Positions 1 through 8,596 of a DNA stretch of 64,000 nt are shown piece by piece. This DNA is from an uncultured Gammaproteobacteria bacterium (GTDB taxonomy: Bacteria > Pseudomonadota > Gammaproteobacteria > HK1), in contig OY282353.1 of assembly GCA_958295465.1 (NCBI GenBank), positions 1,736,001 to 1,800,000 of the forward strand. The letters run 5' to 3'. The first letter of the stretch is position 1; the number at the start of each line of letters is the position of its first letter. Made by a program: the position numbers and the translations under genes. The notes beneath the pieces are model-generated. The model did not search any database, was not told the origin of the DNA, and saw only the letters and a program-made list of their open reading frames with translations.

Positions 1-410
1 GACTTGATCCGGGAAACGGGCAGCGGCGCGGGGACCAGGAGCAGGCGCTCGGTCCCGTCGAGCCGGTCCGGGAAATACCGCTCCCTCGGACCGTCTTCGC
101 CGATTGCCGTCACGTTGCCCGACAGCCCGGAGAGGCCGATCTCGACGATGATCGGCCTGAGGTGCCCCGCCTCCTGCGTACACGATTCGATCGCTTCCTT
201 GGGCGCCCTGCCGATGAACAGGGGGATCCAGCCGGGGAAGCATTCGAGGGTGTCGCGGTAGTACTTGCCGCCGAACCCGGCGGGCGGCATCACCAGACCC
301 GCCGCGAGCATGTACATCAGGTTCAGGTGGTTGGTGACGAGCAACCCCGGACCGGGCGCCTTCGCCGGAGCAGGCCCGTTCGTCGACGTGAACATGTCCG
401 CGGTGGCCAT
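1..410 (-). CDS. Unknown protein, N-terminal part, runs off the left edge
   Basis: An open frame starts at the ATG at 410-408, directly after the TGA of the UvrD-like helicase, and continues unbroken to the window edge (about 136 residues). The visible part begins MATADMFTSTNGPAPAKAPG, then LLVTNHLNLMYMLAAGLVMP, a segment GFGGKYYRDTL, and a hydrophobic beta-rich stretch around LRPIIVEIGLSGLSG. I do not recognise the family. The immediate stop-start junction with the helicase indicates it is the fourth gene of the DISARM-like operon and co-translated with it. Function unknown; the position suggests a defence-accessory or effector role, which is inference. Confidence 0.7.
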   Translation of the reverse strand, partial: MATADMFTSTNGPAPAKAPGPGLLVTNHLNLMYMLAAGLVMPPAGFGGKYYRDTLECFPGWIPLFIGRAPKEAIESCTQEAGHLRPIIVEIGLSGLSGNVTAIGEDGPRERYFPDRLDGTERLLLVPAPLPVSRIK

Positions 411-1574
411 TCACAGCTCCTCTCGTCGCAGCACGCCCCGGTCCGCCGGCAGGATGTGCTCGACGTCCTTGCGCCCGCCGCGCTTCATGAACATGAACAC
501 CCGCTCCCTGGCGCGCGCGACCATGACGTAGAAGAGGCGCCTGGCCACGTCCGGGTCTCCGCGCCGGAAGTAGTGCTCGTCGATGTCCGCGAGCACCACC
601 GTATCGAACTCGAGTCCCTTGCAGGCCTGCGCGTTGACGACCAGGACGCCGCCTTCGTCGAAGGCGACCTCGGCCCGATGCTCCCGATGGTACGTCTCGA
701 CGGGCGCCCGGGGGTTGTCGAGCCGGACCTCCACGGATCGAAGCGCTCCCACGTAGCGCTCCCTGACCTGGTTGTTCGGCGCGATGACGCCGATCAACTG
801 GCGGGGGTCCCGGTCGGCCAGACGCAAGATACCGCGCGCAACCTCGTCCAGCCTGTCCTGCTCGTAGCAATAGAGAAGCGGCACCGTTCCCGGAGCCGGC
901 GCCGGCAGCTCGGGAGGGGGGCTCGCGGGATCGCCGCAATAGAACGCCCTTGCCAGTCTGGCCACTTGATAGTGGTTGCGGTAGTTCTGCCGGAGCTCGA
1001 TCACCTCGTTCGTATCGATGCCCAGACAGTCTGCGATGTCCTGCCGGCTGCTGTTGGCGTCGGTGATCTGCTGATTCTGGTCGGCGACGACGAAGAACCG
1101 GTCGAAGCCGAGGTCCACGAGGGCGCGGTAGAACTCCGGAGGCATGTCCTGGCCTTCGTCGATCACGAGGAACGGCGGCTGCCGATCTCCCGTGTCGGTC
1201 AGATCCTGAACGACTTCGTGGACACGGTCCCAGTCGATCTCCCTGTACCCGCCGTCGTCCCGCTCCCGCACCGGAACGGGCTGGTCCACAATCTTCCGAA
1301 ACATGCCCCGAAACCAGCCGTCCCATGTCCTGCTCTCAAGACCACCGCCGAACAACTGGCCGCTCGCCCGGTGCAGGAGATGGTTGAAGACCAGGAACAG
1401 GTAGTCGTCGCGCTCCCGGTAGTGGCGGCGGGCCCGGATCAGCGCGAGCACGGACTTTCCGGTTCCCGGTCCTCCCACGATCAGATGCTGGCCTTCCCTG
1501 GGCAGGGCGCGCACCGCCTCCTGCTCCTTGCCGAGGTCCTGGATGCCCGGCAGCTCGAACGTGCGCCTGGCCAT
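411..1574 (-). CDS. UvrD/REP-like superfamily 1 helicase in DISARM-like operon
   Basis: 387-residue ATPase. Visible motifs in order: Walker A GGPGTGKSVLAL (about residues 34-45), Walker B FLVIDEGQDMPPEF (about 135-148), a Q-rich sensor VVADQNQQITD, then C-terminal SF1 motifs QACKGLEFDTVVLADID and RRLFYVMVARARERVFM. This is the compact UvrD-C/DUF2075-like arrangement without the large 1B/2B insertions of full UvrD, consistent with the short length. Its ATG (1574-1572) overlaps the stop of the DUF1998 gene by one base (TGATG), so translation is coupled. It probably acts on nucleic acid with the DrmA/DrmB pair. A UvrD-like helicase is not a standard member of class 1 or class 2 DISARM. Confidence 0.85.
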   Translation of the reverse strand: MARRTFELPGIQDLGKEQEAVRALPREGQHLIVGGPGTGKSVLALIRARRHYRERDDYLFLVFNHLLHRASGQLFGGGLESRTWDGWFRGMFRKIVDQPVPVRERDDGGYREIDWDRVHEVVQDLTDTGDRQPPFLVIDEGQDMPPEFYRALVDLGFDRFFVVADQNQQITDANSSRQDIADCLGIDTNEVIELRQNYRNHYQVARLARAFYCGDPASPPPELPAPAPGTVPLLYCYEQDRLDEVARGILRLADRDPRQLIGVIAPNNQVRERYVGALRSVEVRLDNPRAPVETYHREHRAEVAFDEGGVLVVNAQACKGLEFDTVVLADIDEHYFRRGDPDVARRLFYVMVARARERVFMFMKRGGRKDVEHILPADRGVLRREEL

Positions 1575-3448
1575 CAGGCCAGCGCCTCCGCGGCGTCAGG
1601 ATCCGCAGCGTCGAGAAACGCGGGAACATCCGGCGCCGCGCCCTTGACGAAGCCTCGATCGAGGAGAACGTTGCCATACGCACAGCTCGTCTCCGGCACG
1701 AGCGCGCAGGCGTGGCAGGCAGCCCGGTTCAACAGATCCGGCCCATGGCCTTCCTGCTCCGAGCACACCGGATCCAGCGAGCACCAGACCGCGGCCTCGA
1801 ACGCACCGATCAACAGCCGGAGGAAACGTTCGGGCCTCGCCAGCTCCATCAGACCGCCCAGGGATCCCTCCTCGTCCGCAACCGCCACGTAGATCAGGAT
1901 GCCCGCCATGGGCTCCTTGCCGGTCGCGCAGTAGATGCGCTCCTTCAGCGAGGCGGCGGGGTATCCCGCTTCCGCATCGAGCTGGCGGATCAGGAGGTGG
2001 GCGAGGGTGTGGCACAGCAGGAAGCGCGGCGAGATCTCGACGTCGAACTCCGGAATGCCTTGCCCGGCGCGTTTGACGTAGCGCCGGGAAAAGGCTTGCG
2101 CACGCTCTTGCAGGGCGTCGCGGCCCTCCCAGCGTTGCAACAGCGCTTCGTCGAGGGTGAAGAAAATGCCTTCTCCGTACAGCTCCAGCGCGGGTAGCCA
2201 CTGGCTCTCACCGGTGACGTCCGGTGGCGTGATCTGTTCGCCTCCGGCGCGCTGAAACCCCTCGAGCACCATGATTTCCTTCAGTCTGTTGACCGCCGCC
2301 AGACGCGAGACGGCGTTGACCGCGCGCCGCGTGCCCCCCGCGCCCAGCATGTCTCCAAGCGCCTTCCAATCCTGCGTATGGTGTTCGGTGACGAAGTCCT
2401 CGTCTTCCCCGAGATCGGGGATTGCTTCGATCAGCGCCCGGTATTCGTCCGCCAGCAGGTCACCGGCGGTGAACGTCCGCCCATGCAGCGGATAGCCGCC
2501 GTCGATAGCCGCGATGGCCTCCTCGATCTCGCCCGGCGTGCAGCGATATTCGCGAGCAAGCCGTTTGATGGCGCTCTCGCGTGCCAGCCGGTTCTTCGCA
2601 TTCCGAATGCTCCGTTGGCTCCTGGCGCTGCCGTAGAGGCGGTCGGTCACCGTTCCCCGGCGGATGCGCGATTCCGGGGGGATGACGAGGGCCGTACGGG
2701 TCGAGGCGGAGTGCACCCGGACGTCGTTGATCTCCAACAGCAGGGCCAGGGTTTCAGGAGCTTGGGCCGGGGGCTCGCGCATCCAGGGCTGTTGCCAGGT
2801 GCCGGGCGGGAACCGGATCCGCGGCAGCGCGCCCGAGGGCAGGCGGGCGTCCGATCCGCAACGGGTGCAACGCACGATACGGTCGGTTCCGGTCTCCTCC
2901 AGCCTCAGATACGACTGCGTCCGGTCGGGGCGGCATTGACGCTGTTTCGGGTTGCGGGAACCCCGGTGGGCCAGGTCGTGCCAGGGGATGTCCGCCAGGT
3001 AGCCGTCTTCGTGCACCAGGACCCAAGGGGTCTGCTCCAGCCTGTCGCCGCCGCAGTCGCCGCATTCTCCTGCGGCTCCTGCGCTCCGTGTTTCAGCAAG
3101 CCGGCGGTTGTCGTCTCCCGCTCGCCGTGCTCGCCAGGGCGCATGGTGCATCGAGCCGCACCTCAGGCAGCGCATCCAGGTCGGAAACCTCAGCGCCGGG
3201 ACCCATCCGATGACCATCCCACCCTGCTTGACCGAACGCGGCGGCGCGCAGAGTACGCGGTCGATGCCGAGCGCGCTCCGCACCCGGTCCACGTAGCGGA
3301 TTTCCCGCTCCAGGGGATCGGCGCCCGGACGGTCCCAGGTGTGGATGTCCTGCACCACCATCAGGCTGTCCGGACCGCGCACGACGGCCCCCACGGAGCA
3401 GTCGCGCAGCAGGTGCGAGAGCCGAACCGGAACGTACTCTTCAGTCAT
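1574..3448 (-). CDS. drmB: DrmB-like DUF1998 protein
   Basis: 624 residues. The N-terminal half has several Zn-ribbon-like Cys pairs (CLRCGSMH, CGDCGGDRLEQ, CTRCGSDARL). The C-terminal part has the DUF1998 signature: a HTLAHLLIRQL helix, a GILIYVAVADEEGSLGGL strand-turn, and Cys residues in CSLDPVCSEQEG and CHACALVPETSC. DUF1998 proteins accompany large defence helicases; in DISARM this component is DrmB. It follows the DrmA-like helicase by 51 bases and overlaps the next gene by one base, so the three form one transcription unit. Assigned by architecture and neighbour; the exact sub-family is not established. Confidence 0.85.
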   Translation of the reverse strand: MTEEYVPVRLSHLLRDCSVGAVVRGPDSLMVVQDIHTWDRPGADPLEREIRYVDRVRSALGIDRVLCAPPRSVKQGGMVIGWVPALRFPTWMRCLRCGSMHHAPWRARRAGDDNRRLAETRSAGAAGECGDCGGDRLEQTPWVLVHEDGYLADIPWHDLAHRGSRNPKQRQCRPDRTQSYLRLEETGTDRIVRCTRCGSDARLPSGALPRIRFPPGTWQQPWMREPPAQAPETLALLLEINDVRVHSASTRTALVIPPESRIRRGTVTDRLYGSARSQRSIRNAKNRLARESAIKRLAREYRCTPGEIEEAIAAIDGGYPLHGRTFTAGDLLADEYRALIEAIPDLGEDEDFVTEHHTQDWKALGDMLGAGGTRRAVNAVSRLAAVNRLKEIMVLEGFQRAGGEQITPPDVTGESQWLPALELYGEGIFFTLDEALLQRWEGRDALQERAQAFSRRYVKRAGQGIPEFDVEISPRFLLCHTLAHLLIRQLDAEAGYPAASLKERIYCATGKEPMAGILIYVAVADEEGSLGGLMELARPERFLRLLIGAFEAAVWCSLDPVCSEQEGHGPDLLNRAACHACALVPETSCAYGNVLLDRGFVKGAAPDVPAFLDAADPDAAEALA

Positions 3449-3499
3449 GGCGCTCCGCCCTCTTCCGGTTCCTCGTACCGAATCCGAGCCGCGGCATCG

Positions 3500-6400
3500 T
3501 CACGTCCGCGGCGGCCAGTCATGGACCTTCAGCAACCCGCTGCCTTCCACGTTGCGCATCGAGTGCAAGGTCGCCCACAGGCCGGGGCGCGACTCGCCGT
3601 GCGTGTAGAGCAGCCGGTCGGCGTTCTTTTCGCCGGCCTGTGCCTGGTAGTCGAGCTGCCGGCGTTCCTGCCCGCAGCGTCGCGCTTCGTCGTGCCACTG
3701 CCGGGCGAGGCGATCGAGGTGGGAAGCCGTGTCGTGGCCGAGGCGGGAAGCCGTGTCACGGCCTTGGCCGGGCTCGGCCGCGGCGCGCTCGCAACGCCGC
3801 TTGAGCTCCGCGATCACCGCCCTGACCTCCGGTGAGTCCTGGTCGAAGTGCCCCGCCGACGTGTTGCTCCGCAGATCCTTGCACACGTGCCGGAGCGCGA
3901 TGACGAGGGCGGCGTGCAGTGCCCGGGTGCGTACCTGCCAGGTATGGGGGGTGACGCTGCCCGGCTCCACGAACCGGTAGAAGGATTCGTGGTAGGGACG
4001 GAAGCTCTCGTAGTGCGACAGGCTCCGTGCCTGGTGCCGGTAGTAGTTGGTCACGACCAGACCGGGAACGTCCGCGCGGCCGACCCGGCTCGTCGCCTGG
4101 ATGTACTCCGCGGTGGTGAGCGGCTGGCCGTTGACGATCATCAGCGCGAGGCGCGCGACGTCCAGTCCGACGGACACCATGTTCGTCGCCAGCACCGCGT
4201 CGAGACAGGCATCGTCCCCCTGGGGATTCGCCAACTGTTGAAACGTCTCAGCATTCTCCCGGGCGGTTCGCCGGCTGGTGAGCTGCGCGATCCGGGTGTT
4301 CCGGAACCGGTCCGAGACGCCTTCGAGATCCTCGTCAGGCCCGTCCGGGGCGTCCGGTGCATGGCCGGGTTCGGTGCCGTGCGCTTCCCGATACTCGTGG
4401 GCGAGCCTCCGGCCGAAATCGCGTACATCGGTGACGAAGGCGTTGTGACTGTTTCCGACCCCCTTGAGGCTGCCGTGGTAGACCACCTGGGTCCACCACG
4501 CATCGAGCAGCGCGTCCCGATCCGTGTCTCCATCGAACAACGCCCGCGGACCGGCGAGCAGCGCGGCGGCGAGCGGGGCCAGGCAGTGCTGCTGATCGAG
4601 CAGGGGGGCCAGGTAGCCGACGTAGAGCCGGCCCGGACGCTCCCGGTCCGTGCGTGCGAAGAAGGTGTCGTCATGGGACAGCCCCGGCGGTGGGAACACG
4701 GCCAGGCCGCGCGCATACAGGCGCTGCACCTGCTCCCGCGCCATGCGGATGGTCGCGGTGGATGCGACGTACTTCGGACGAACGCCGCGCCGGATGAGGA
4801 GGGTGTCGAGGCCCGCCTCGTACAGCCCGGCGACCGAACCCAGGGGGCCGGTGACGAGATGCAGCTCGTCCTGGATGACCAGCTCCGGCGGGCGGGAGGG
4901 CGGGCGCGAGCCGGCGCCGACGCCGAAGAAGGCGCCGGTCCGTTCCTCCCACGCGACGCGCGCGAACTTGTCGATGGTGCCGATCAGCAGGGACGGCGGG
5001 CGGTCGTACAGGGCATCGTCCACCACGTTGCAGGGGAGGGGGCGGGGGTCCGTGCCGAAGGCGCATCCGGGATCGATGCAATGGAAGTGGAACTCGTCCT
5101 CCGTAGCGCGGTAGCCGTGCGTGGCATCGAACGGCGAGCCGCACCACGGACAGCGTTCCATCAATAGCTCGTACCGCGCTCCGGGCTTGCCGTCCCCGAT
5201 CTCCTCGACGATTTCCCTGGCCCGATCGTATCGATTGGGGCTGATCTCACCCCCGACCCAGATGCCGGCGTCGATCGGAGCCTCCCCCAACCGCTCGGGA
5301 CGACGCCTGCGAATCAGCTCCAGTGCGCACACCATGCGCGCGGCGCGTTCGAACTGCTGCCGGGTCAACAGGCGCAGGGTGTAACGCATGAACGCCGTGG
5401 TCCCCCCTCCCGTGTCGGGGTATTTCAGGCGGCGCCAGACGATCAGGAACGCGATCAGGCCCAGGTAGGCCTCGGTCTTGCCGCCCCCGGTGGGAAACCA
5501 GATGAGGTCCAGCACGTCTCGAAAATCGTCTTCTTCCCGGATCGCGGACACCATGACCGTGAGCAGGAAAGCCAACTGGAAGGGACGCCAACGGTACTTG
5601 CCGGGTTCGGCCGCCTTGCCGTCGACGCGATCGGCCTGGACCATCTGGTCGAGCATCGCCCGATTCGCCAACCGGAACGACTCGGCCGCGAGCGGATCGG
5701 TGCGAAGCATCTCGACGCATCCCCGCATTCGGCCGAGCGCGACGCCCATTCTGCGGCAGATACGATCCGCGGCGGCTCGTTCATTGCGGTTTCCAAGTTC
5801 GGATGCAGCGCGTTGCTGCCCGGCAATCCAGTCGGCGTAGCCGTCGACGAAGCGCTCCAGCTCCTCGGCCATCGGCGCATCGGCGCCGACAACTTGCCCC
5901 GGCTCGTCGGCCACCGGCGCATCGGCAAGGCGTGAAAGACGAAGAACCGCGTCGTCACCGCCGGTGTTCTTGTTCTCGGTCATCATCGGCACTTCCGCCT
6001 CGGGCATGAAGTCGGACCAGACCCGCGCCTCGCGGCCCACCCCCACGTCCCAATTCGCGGCGGCGCCATGACCGACGGCATGGATGCGCCGTTCCCGGTA
6101 CTGGAGCTCGAGCTCCTGCTCCTCCTCGGTGAGCAGGCTCGGATCGACCCGTGGATATTCGGCGAGCTCGCCGCTTTCGACGACGCATGAGAGCTCTGCC
6201 TCGAACAGTGACTTCACCACTCGATCACGCATTCTCAGGCGCGGGGGCACGTCCGGGTCCAGCTCGTCCCGGTTGCACAGGGTGACGGTGACGATGAGGC
6301 CGTCCCGATGAGGACGCGCGCGAACGTCGACGCCGGCACGCGCCTCCTTCTCCCAGATCGTCTCCCCGGACTCGCCGAAGGCAGTCGCGCTCGACCACTC

Positions 6401-6856
6401 GACGGTACGTTCCGGGAGTGGGGTCCGGGCGTACTCTCCGGGCAGAAATCGACCGACTTCGTCCCGATCTACGGTGTCTCGATCTCCGGCTCCGGCATCA
6501 TAAACCGCGGCGGAGCACGTGATGGAAAGGCGCACCTCTCCGCGCACGAAACAGGAGAAGCCCACCGACGAGGGCGGCACGTATCGCCGCCGTCGAGCCG
6601 GTTGCGCGAACGCCTGCCCATCCGCCTCGCCGTCCGCCGGAGCCGTATCCTCCCGGTCATCGAGGAGGACCGGCTCGGATCCCCCGCCACCTGCCGAGGC
6701 GGGATCGATGCCGGACACATCGGGATCGACCGGGTGCAGCACACCCGTCGGATATCGATCCAGCGGGGACGTTCCCAGGCTGCCCTCGCCGGCCGGGCCG
6801 ATGAGCTGCCGGCGCAACCAGGCGACGAGCTTCTTCCTGGCGTCGACGTACGTCAC
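3500..6856 (-). CDS. drmA: DrmA-like superfamily 2 helicase
   Basis: About 1118 residues from the GTG at 6856-6854 (start VTYVDARKKLVAWLRRQLIG). The frame stays open upstream to 7111. I prefer the GTG because DrmA proteins start near this helix, and because the duplicated copy near 8.6-9.1 kb breaks the frame upstream of it; no strong Shine-Dalgarno decides the point. Motifs: WFPTGGGKTEAYLGLI (Walker A form typical of DrmA), IQDELHLVTGPLGS (DExH-like box), ASTATIRMAREQV (motif III), ATNMVSVGLDVARLALMI and QATSRVGRADVPGLVV (motifs V and VI). A Zn-like CPWCGSPFDATHGY segment is inserted between the helicase lobes. In DISARM, DrmA and DrmB form the core that restricts incoming phage DNA. No DISARM methylase or PLD gene lies beside this one. 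Confidence 0.85.
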   Translation of the reverse strand: MTYVDARKKLVAWLRRQLIGPAGEGSLGTSPLDRYPTGVLHPVDPDVSGIDPASAGGGGSEPVLLDDREDTAPADGEADGQAFAQPARRRRYVPPSSVGFSCFVRGEVRLSITCSAAVYDAGAGDRDTVDRDEVGRFLPGEYARTPLPERTVEWSSATAFGESGETIWEKEARAGVDVRARPHRDGLIVTVTLCNRDELDPDVPPRLRMRDRVVKSLFEAELSCVVESGELAEYPRVDPSLLTEEEQELELQYRERRIHAVGHGAAANWDVGVGREARVWSDFMPEAEVPMMTENKNTGGDDAVLRLSRLADAPVADEPGQVVGADAPMAEELERFVDGYADWIAGQQRAASELGNRNERAAADRICRRMGVALGRMRGCVEMLRTDPLAAESFRLANRAMLDQMVQADRVDGKAAEPGKYRWRPFQLAFLLTVMVSAIREEDDFRDVLDLIWFPTGGGKTEAYLGLIAFLIVWRRLKYPDTGGGTTAFMRYTLRLLTRQQFERAARMVCALELIRRRRPERLGEAPIDAGIWVGGEISPNRYDRAREIVEEIGDGKPGARYELLMERCPWCGSPFDATHGYRATEDEFHFHCIDPGCAFGTDPRPLPCNVVDDALYDRPPSLLIGTIDKFARVAWEERTGAFFGVGAGSRPPSRPPELVIQDELHLVTGPLGSVAGLYEAGLDTLLIRRGVRPKYVASTATIRMAREQVQRLYARGLAVFPPPGLSHDDTFFARTDRERPGRLYVGYLAPLLDQQHCLAPLAAALLAGPRALFDGDTDRDALLDAWWTQVVYHGSLKGVGNSHNAFVTDVRDFGRRLAHEYREAHGTEPGHAPDAPDGPDEDLEGVSDRFRNTRIAQLTSRRTARENAETFQQLANPQGDDACLDAVLATNMVSVGLDVARLALMIVNGQPLTTAEYIQATSRVGRADVPGLVVTNYYRHQARSLSHYESFRPYHESFYRFVEPGSVTPHTWQVRTRALHAALVIALRHVCKDLRSNTSAGHFDQDSPEVRAVIAELKRRCERAAAEPGQGRDTASRLGHDTASHLDRLARQWHDEARRCGQERRQLDYQAQAGEKNADRLLYTHGESRPGLWATLHSMRNVEGSGLLKVHDWPPRT

Positions 6857-7189
6857 GGCCGGCTCGATACGGCAGGCAACGTTTCGTGCAGGGGCGGTGG
6901 GCCGCGCATCACCGCCATGTGCCATGCGGCGGGGCCGGGCGCCCGAAGGTGAACGGCGCATCCCACGATCCATCCTCTGTGAAGCGATCGGGCCGTGCAC
7001 GATGGTCTCGACACCGGCCTGCGCCGGCACCCGCTCCCTAGCCACTGCGGCGATGGGCTCGATCCGATCCAGCTCCGGCGGCAGGAGCTCCATGCCGAAT
7101 TCGGGCGGCACGCCGACCGTGCTGACTCGTACGGATACCCCCCAATCTCCGGTGGCCGCGGAACTCGGAAGCCGGCTCGCGGGCGGCGG
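6857..7189. other. Intergenic stretch between drmA-like and vapC-like genes
   Basis: About 330 bases. It contains the possible upstream extension of the drmA frame (to 7111) but no independent gene that I can support. Part of it (6857-6974) is duplicated at about 8984-9097. The promoter of the DISARM-like operon probably lies here, but I see no clear -35/-10 pair. Confidence 0.5.
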
Positions 7190-7579
7190 TCACACGGTCT
7201 CGAGCCCCAGGTGGTCCGCGATCGGATCGAAGTCCCGGTCCGAATGAAGCAGGAGATGCCTCCTCTCCATGCAGAAGGTCGCGATCAGCATGTCGATGGT
7301 CTTGCGCACGGTGATTCCTCGCGCGCGAAGCGCACGAAAGTTGCGCGCGCTGGCCAAGGCGACGTCGCGGCTGGTCATGGGCTCGAAGATGAGCGTGTCG
7401 AGGGCTGCGCGCGCCCTGCGGAAATCCCGGTCGTTACGGAAACCCTGCAAGACCTCCGCGAGAATGAGGCCTCCGATCACGATGGGCTCCACACCGAGCA
7501 GCATATCGAGTATTTCGGTTTCGCGGGTCACGGCGCCGTTGAAGTGGTCGATCCAGACGGAGGAGTCGACGACGATCAC
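7190..7579 (-). CDS. vapC: VapC-like PIN-domain toxin
   Basis: 129-residue PIN ribonuclease. The first acidic residue is in MIVVDSSVWIDHF, a mid-domain Glu in GGLILAEVLQGF, and C-terminal acidic residues in IDMLIATFCMERRH and LHSDRDFDPIADHL, giving the complete PIN set. It starts with a GTG that overlaps the antitoxin stop (GTGA), so toxin translation depends on the antitoxin gene upstream. VapC toxins cleave tRNA or rRNA when the labile antitoxin is lost. The pair lies directly upstream of, and in the same direction as, the DISARM-like operon and could share its transcript. Confidence 0.9.
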   Translation of the reverse strand: MIVVDSSVWIDHFNGAVTRETEILDMLLGVEPIVIGGLILAEVLQGFRNDRDFRRARAALDTLIFEPMTSRDVALASARNFRALRARGITVRKTIDMLIATFCMERRHLLLHSDRDFDPIADHLGLETV

Positions 7580-7770
7580 CGGTCGCGCCGTAACTCTTCG
7601 AGCGAGCCTTCCCAGCGCAGCTTGCCACGCAGCCCGCGGAGCCGCCCTTGCGCTCTCGTCCGTACGAGCAGCCGTAAACCTTCTTCCACCGCGGCCTTCC
7701 TGGTCTTGAAGCCGCCTGCCTTCAAAGCCTGGTCCATCAGGTCATGGTCGATCTCTATACTGGTCCGCAC
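7576..7770 (-). CDS. vapB: VapB-like antitoxin
   Basis: 64 residues from a GTG at 7770-7768 (start MRTSIEIDHDLMDQALKAGG), chosen because GGAGAAG lies just upstream. An in-frame ATG at 7800 would add ten unlikely residues. The N-terminal TSIEID strand and the KTRKAAVEEGLRLLVR helix are the ribbon-helix-helix/VapB type 2 pattern. It binds and inhibits the downstream VapC and usually autoregulates the pair. The first about 50 coding bases are duplicated at 9098-9148. Confidence 0.88.
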   Translation of the reverse strand: MRTSIEIDHDLMDQALKAGGFKTRKAAVEEGLRLLVRTRAQGRLRGLRGKLRWEGSLEELRRDR

Positions 7771-7944
7771 GAATCTTCTCCATGTTCTGAAAGATGGCAT
7801 GATACACGTAAGAACCGTTGCTTCACCGTCATGTCGGAAAAGTCAACTGACTTGGCCAGTGTACGGAATCTGATCATGATTCGATCCGATCATACCGAGT
7901 CCAGTGACCGCTGGAGATCGTCGGACGATTTACCGGATCGAATA

Positions 7945-8103
7945 TCATGAAATGCCCTTGGTGGCTTGGCACTCTCGAATCCATTCGGCAATGAAAGGCA
8001 TGTTCCGCGCATCGTATCGGGCCATCGTCATTTGGCCTTGTTCAGATAAGGCGGTTGGCGTATAGCTGTAATACCCGAATATTTCATTCAACTTTTCCGC
8101 CAT
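7945..8103 (-). CDS. Small unknown protein, overlaps previous gene
   Basis: 52 residues starting MAEKLNEIFGYYSYTPTALS from the ATG at 8103-8101, with GGAGG 13 bases upstream. It overlaps the end of the gene at 8088-8441 by 16 bases in another frame. That may be translational coupling, or one gene split by a frameshift, since the frame stays open upstream to 8202. The base composition is clearly more AT-rich than the flanks. No family recognised. Confidence 0.4.
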   Translation of the reverse strand: MAEKLNEIFGYYSYTPTALSEQGQMTMARYDARNMPFIAEWIRECQATKGIS

Positions 8104-8441
8104 ATATTTCGATCTTCCTCCGATATGATTCCGGTTTTTCCAAAGATCCTTCGTTGATTGAAGCCGAATACATCCTCTGCAAATATTATCAGTGCATGAC
8201 AAACTCGTTGGGAATCAACGACAGATTCGGATCTTGTGTAAACATTGACCTCGATGCCATCAGCATGTACATATACACTCGAATCAATTCCTGCTTGCAA
8301 TTCAAGTGACCTTTTCGTGTGCCAGCAAACAGATACATTCGATTGTTCCAGAATGCGCATGATTTCAAACACACCTTTATCCATAAGAGTCGCCGGGGCG
8401 TTGATCAGATATTCAATCGTCGGATCTGTCTGGTCAGCCAT
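8088..8441 (-). CDS. Unknown protein in AT-rich island
   Basis: 117 residues from ATG 8441 (MADQTDPTIEYLINAPATLM). A GTG at 8471 is a possible alternative, but it would add a hydrophobic MVFVCILIGA leader that could act as a signal anchor. The body is a mixed alpha/beta sequence with VSVCWHTKRSLELQAG and VYVHADGIEVNVYTRSE. I do not recognise it. The region is markedly AT-rich and is bracketed by the intact drmA/vapB genes and their broken duplicate, which suggests acquisition by transfer. Confidence 0.5.
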   Translation of the reverse strand: MADQTDPTIEYLINAPATLMDKGVFEIMRILEQSNVSVCWHTKRSLELQAGIDSSVYVHADGIEVNVYTRSESVVDSQRVCHALIIFAEDVFGFNQRRIFGKTGIISEEDRNIWRKS

Positions 8442-8596
8442 CGCCCCAATGAGAATACAAACGAACACCACATCGCGGATGGCTTTCTCCGCTGTCGAGC
8501 TTTAAGATCGTGATGCTGAATCATGGTCTTGCCTCCAACTAAGAATTGCGGACGGTATGCTACGGCTGTTTTACAGTCAAGAGCAGAGGCTGCCTT

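Noticed and set aside
162..3835. Long plus-strand frames over the DISARM-like operon
   Set aside because: No domain signatures; the minus strand has helicase and DUF1998 motifs with coupled junctions.
7945..8202. Single 85-codon gene from 8202
   Set aside because: The upstream part duplicates another frame of the overlapping gene, and GGAGG marks the internal ATG at 8103; the shorter start is preferred.
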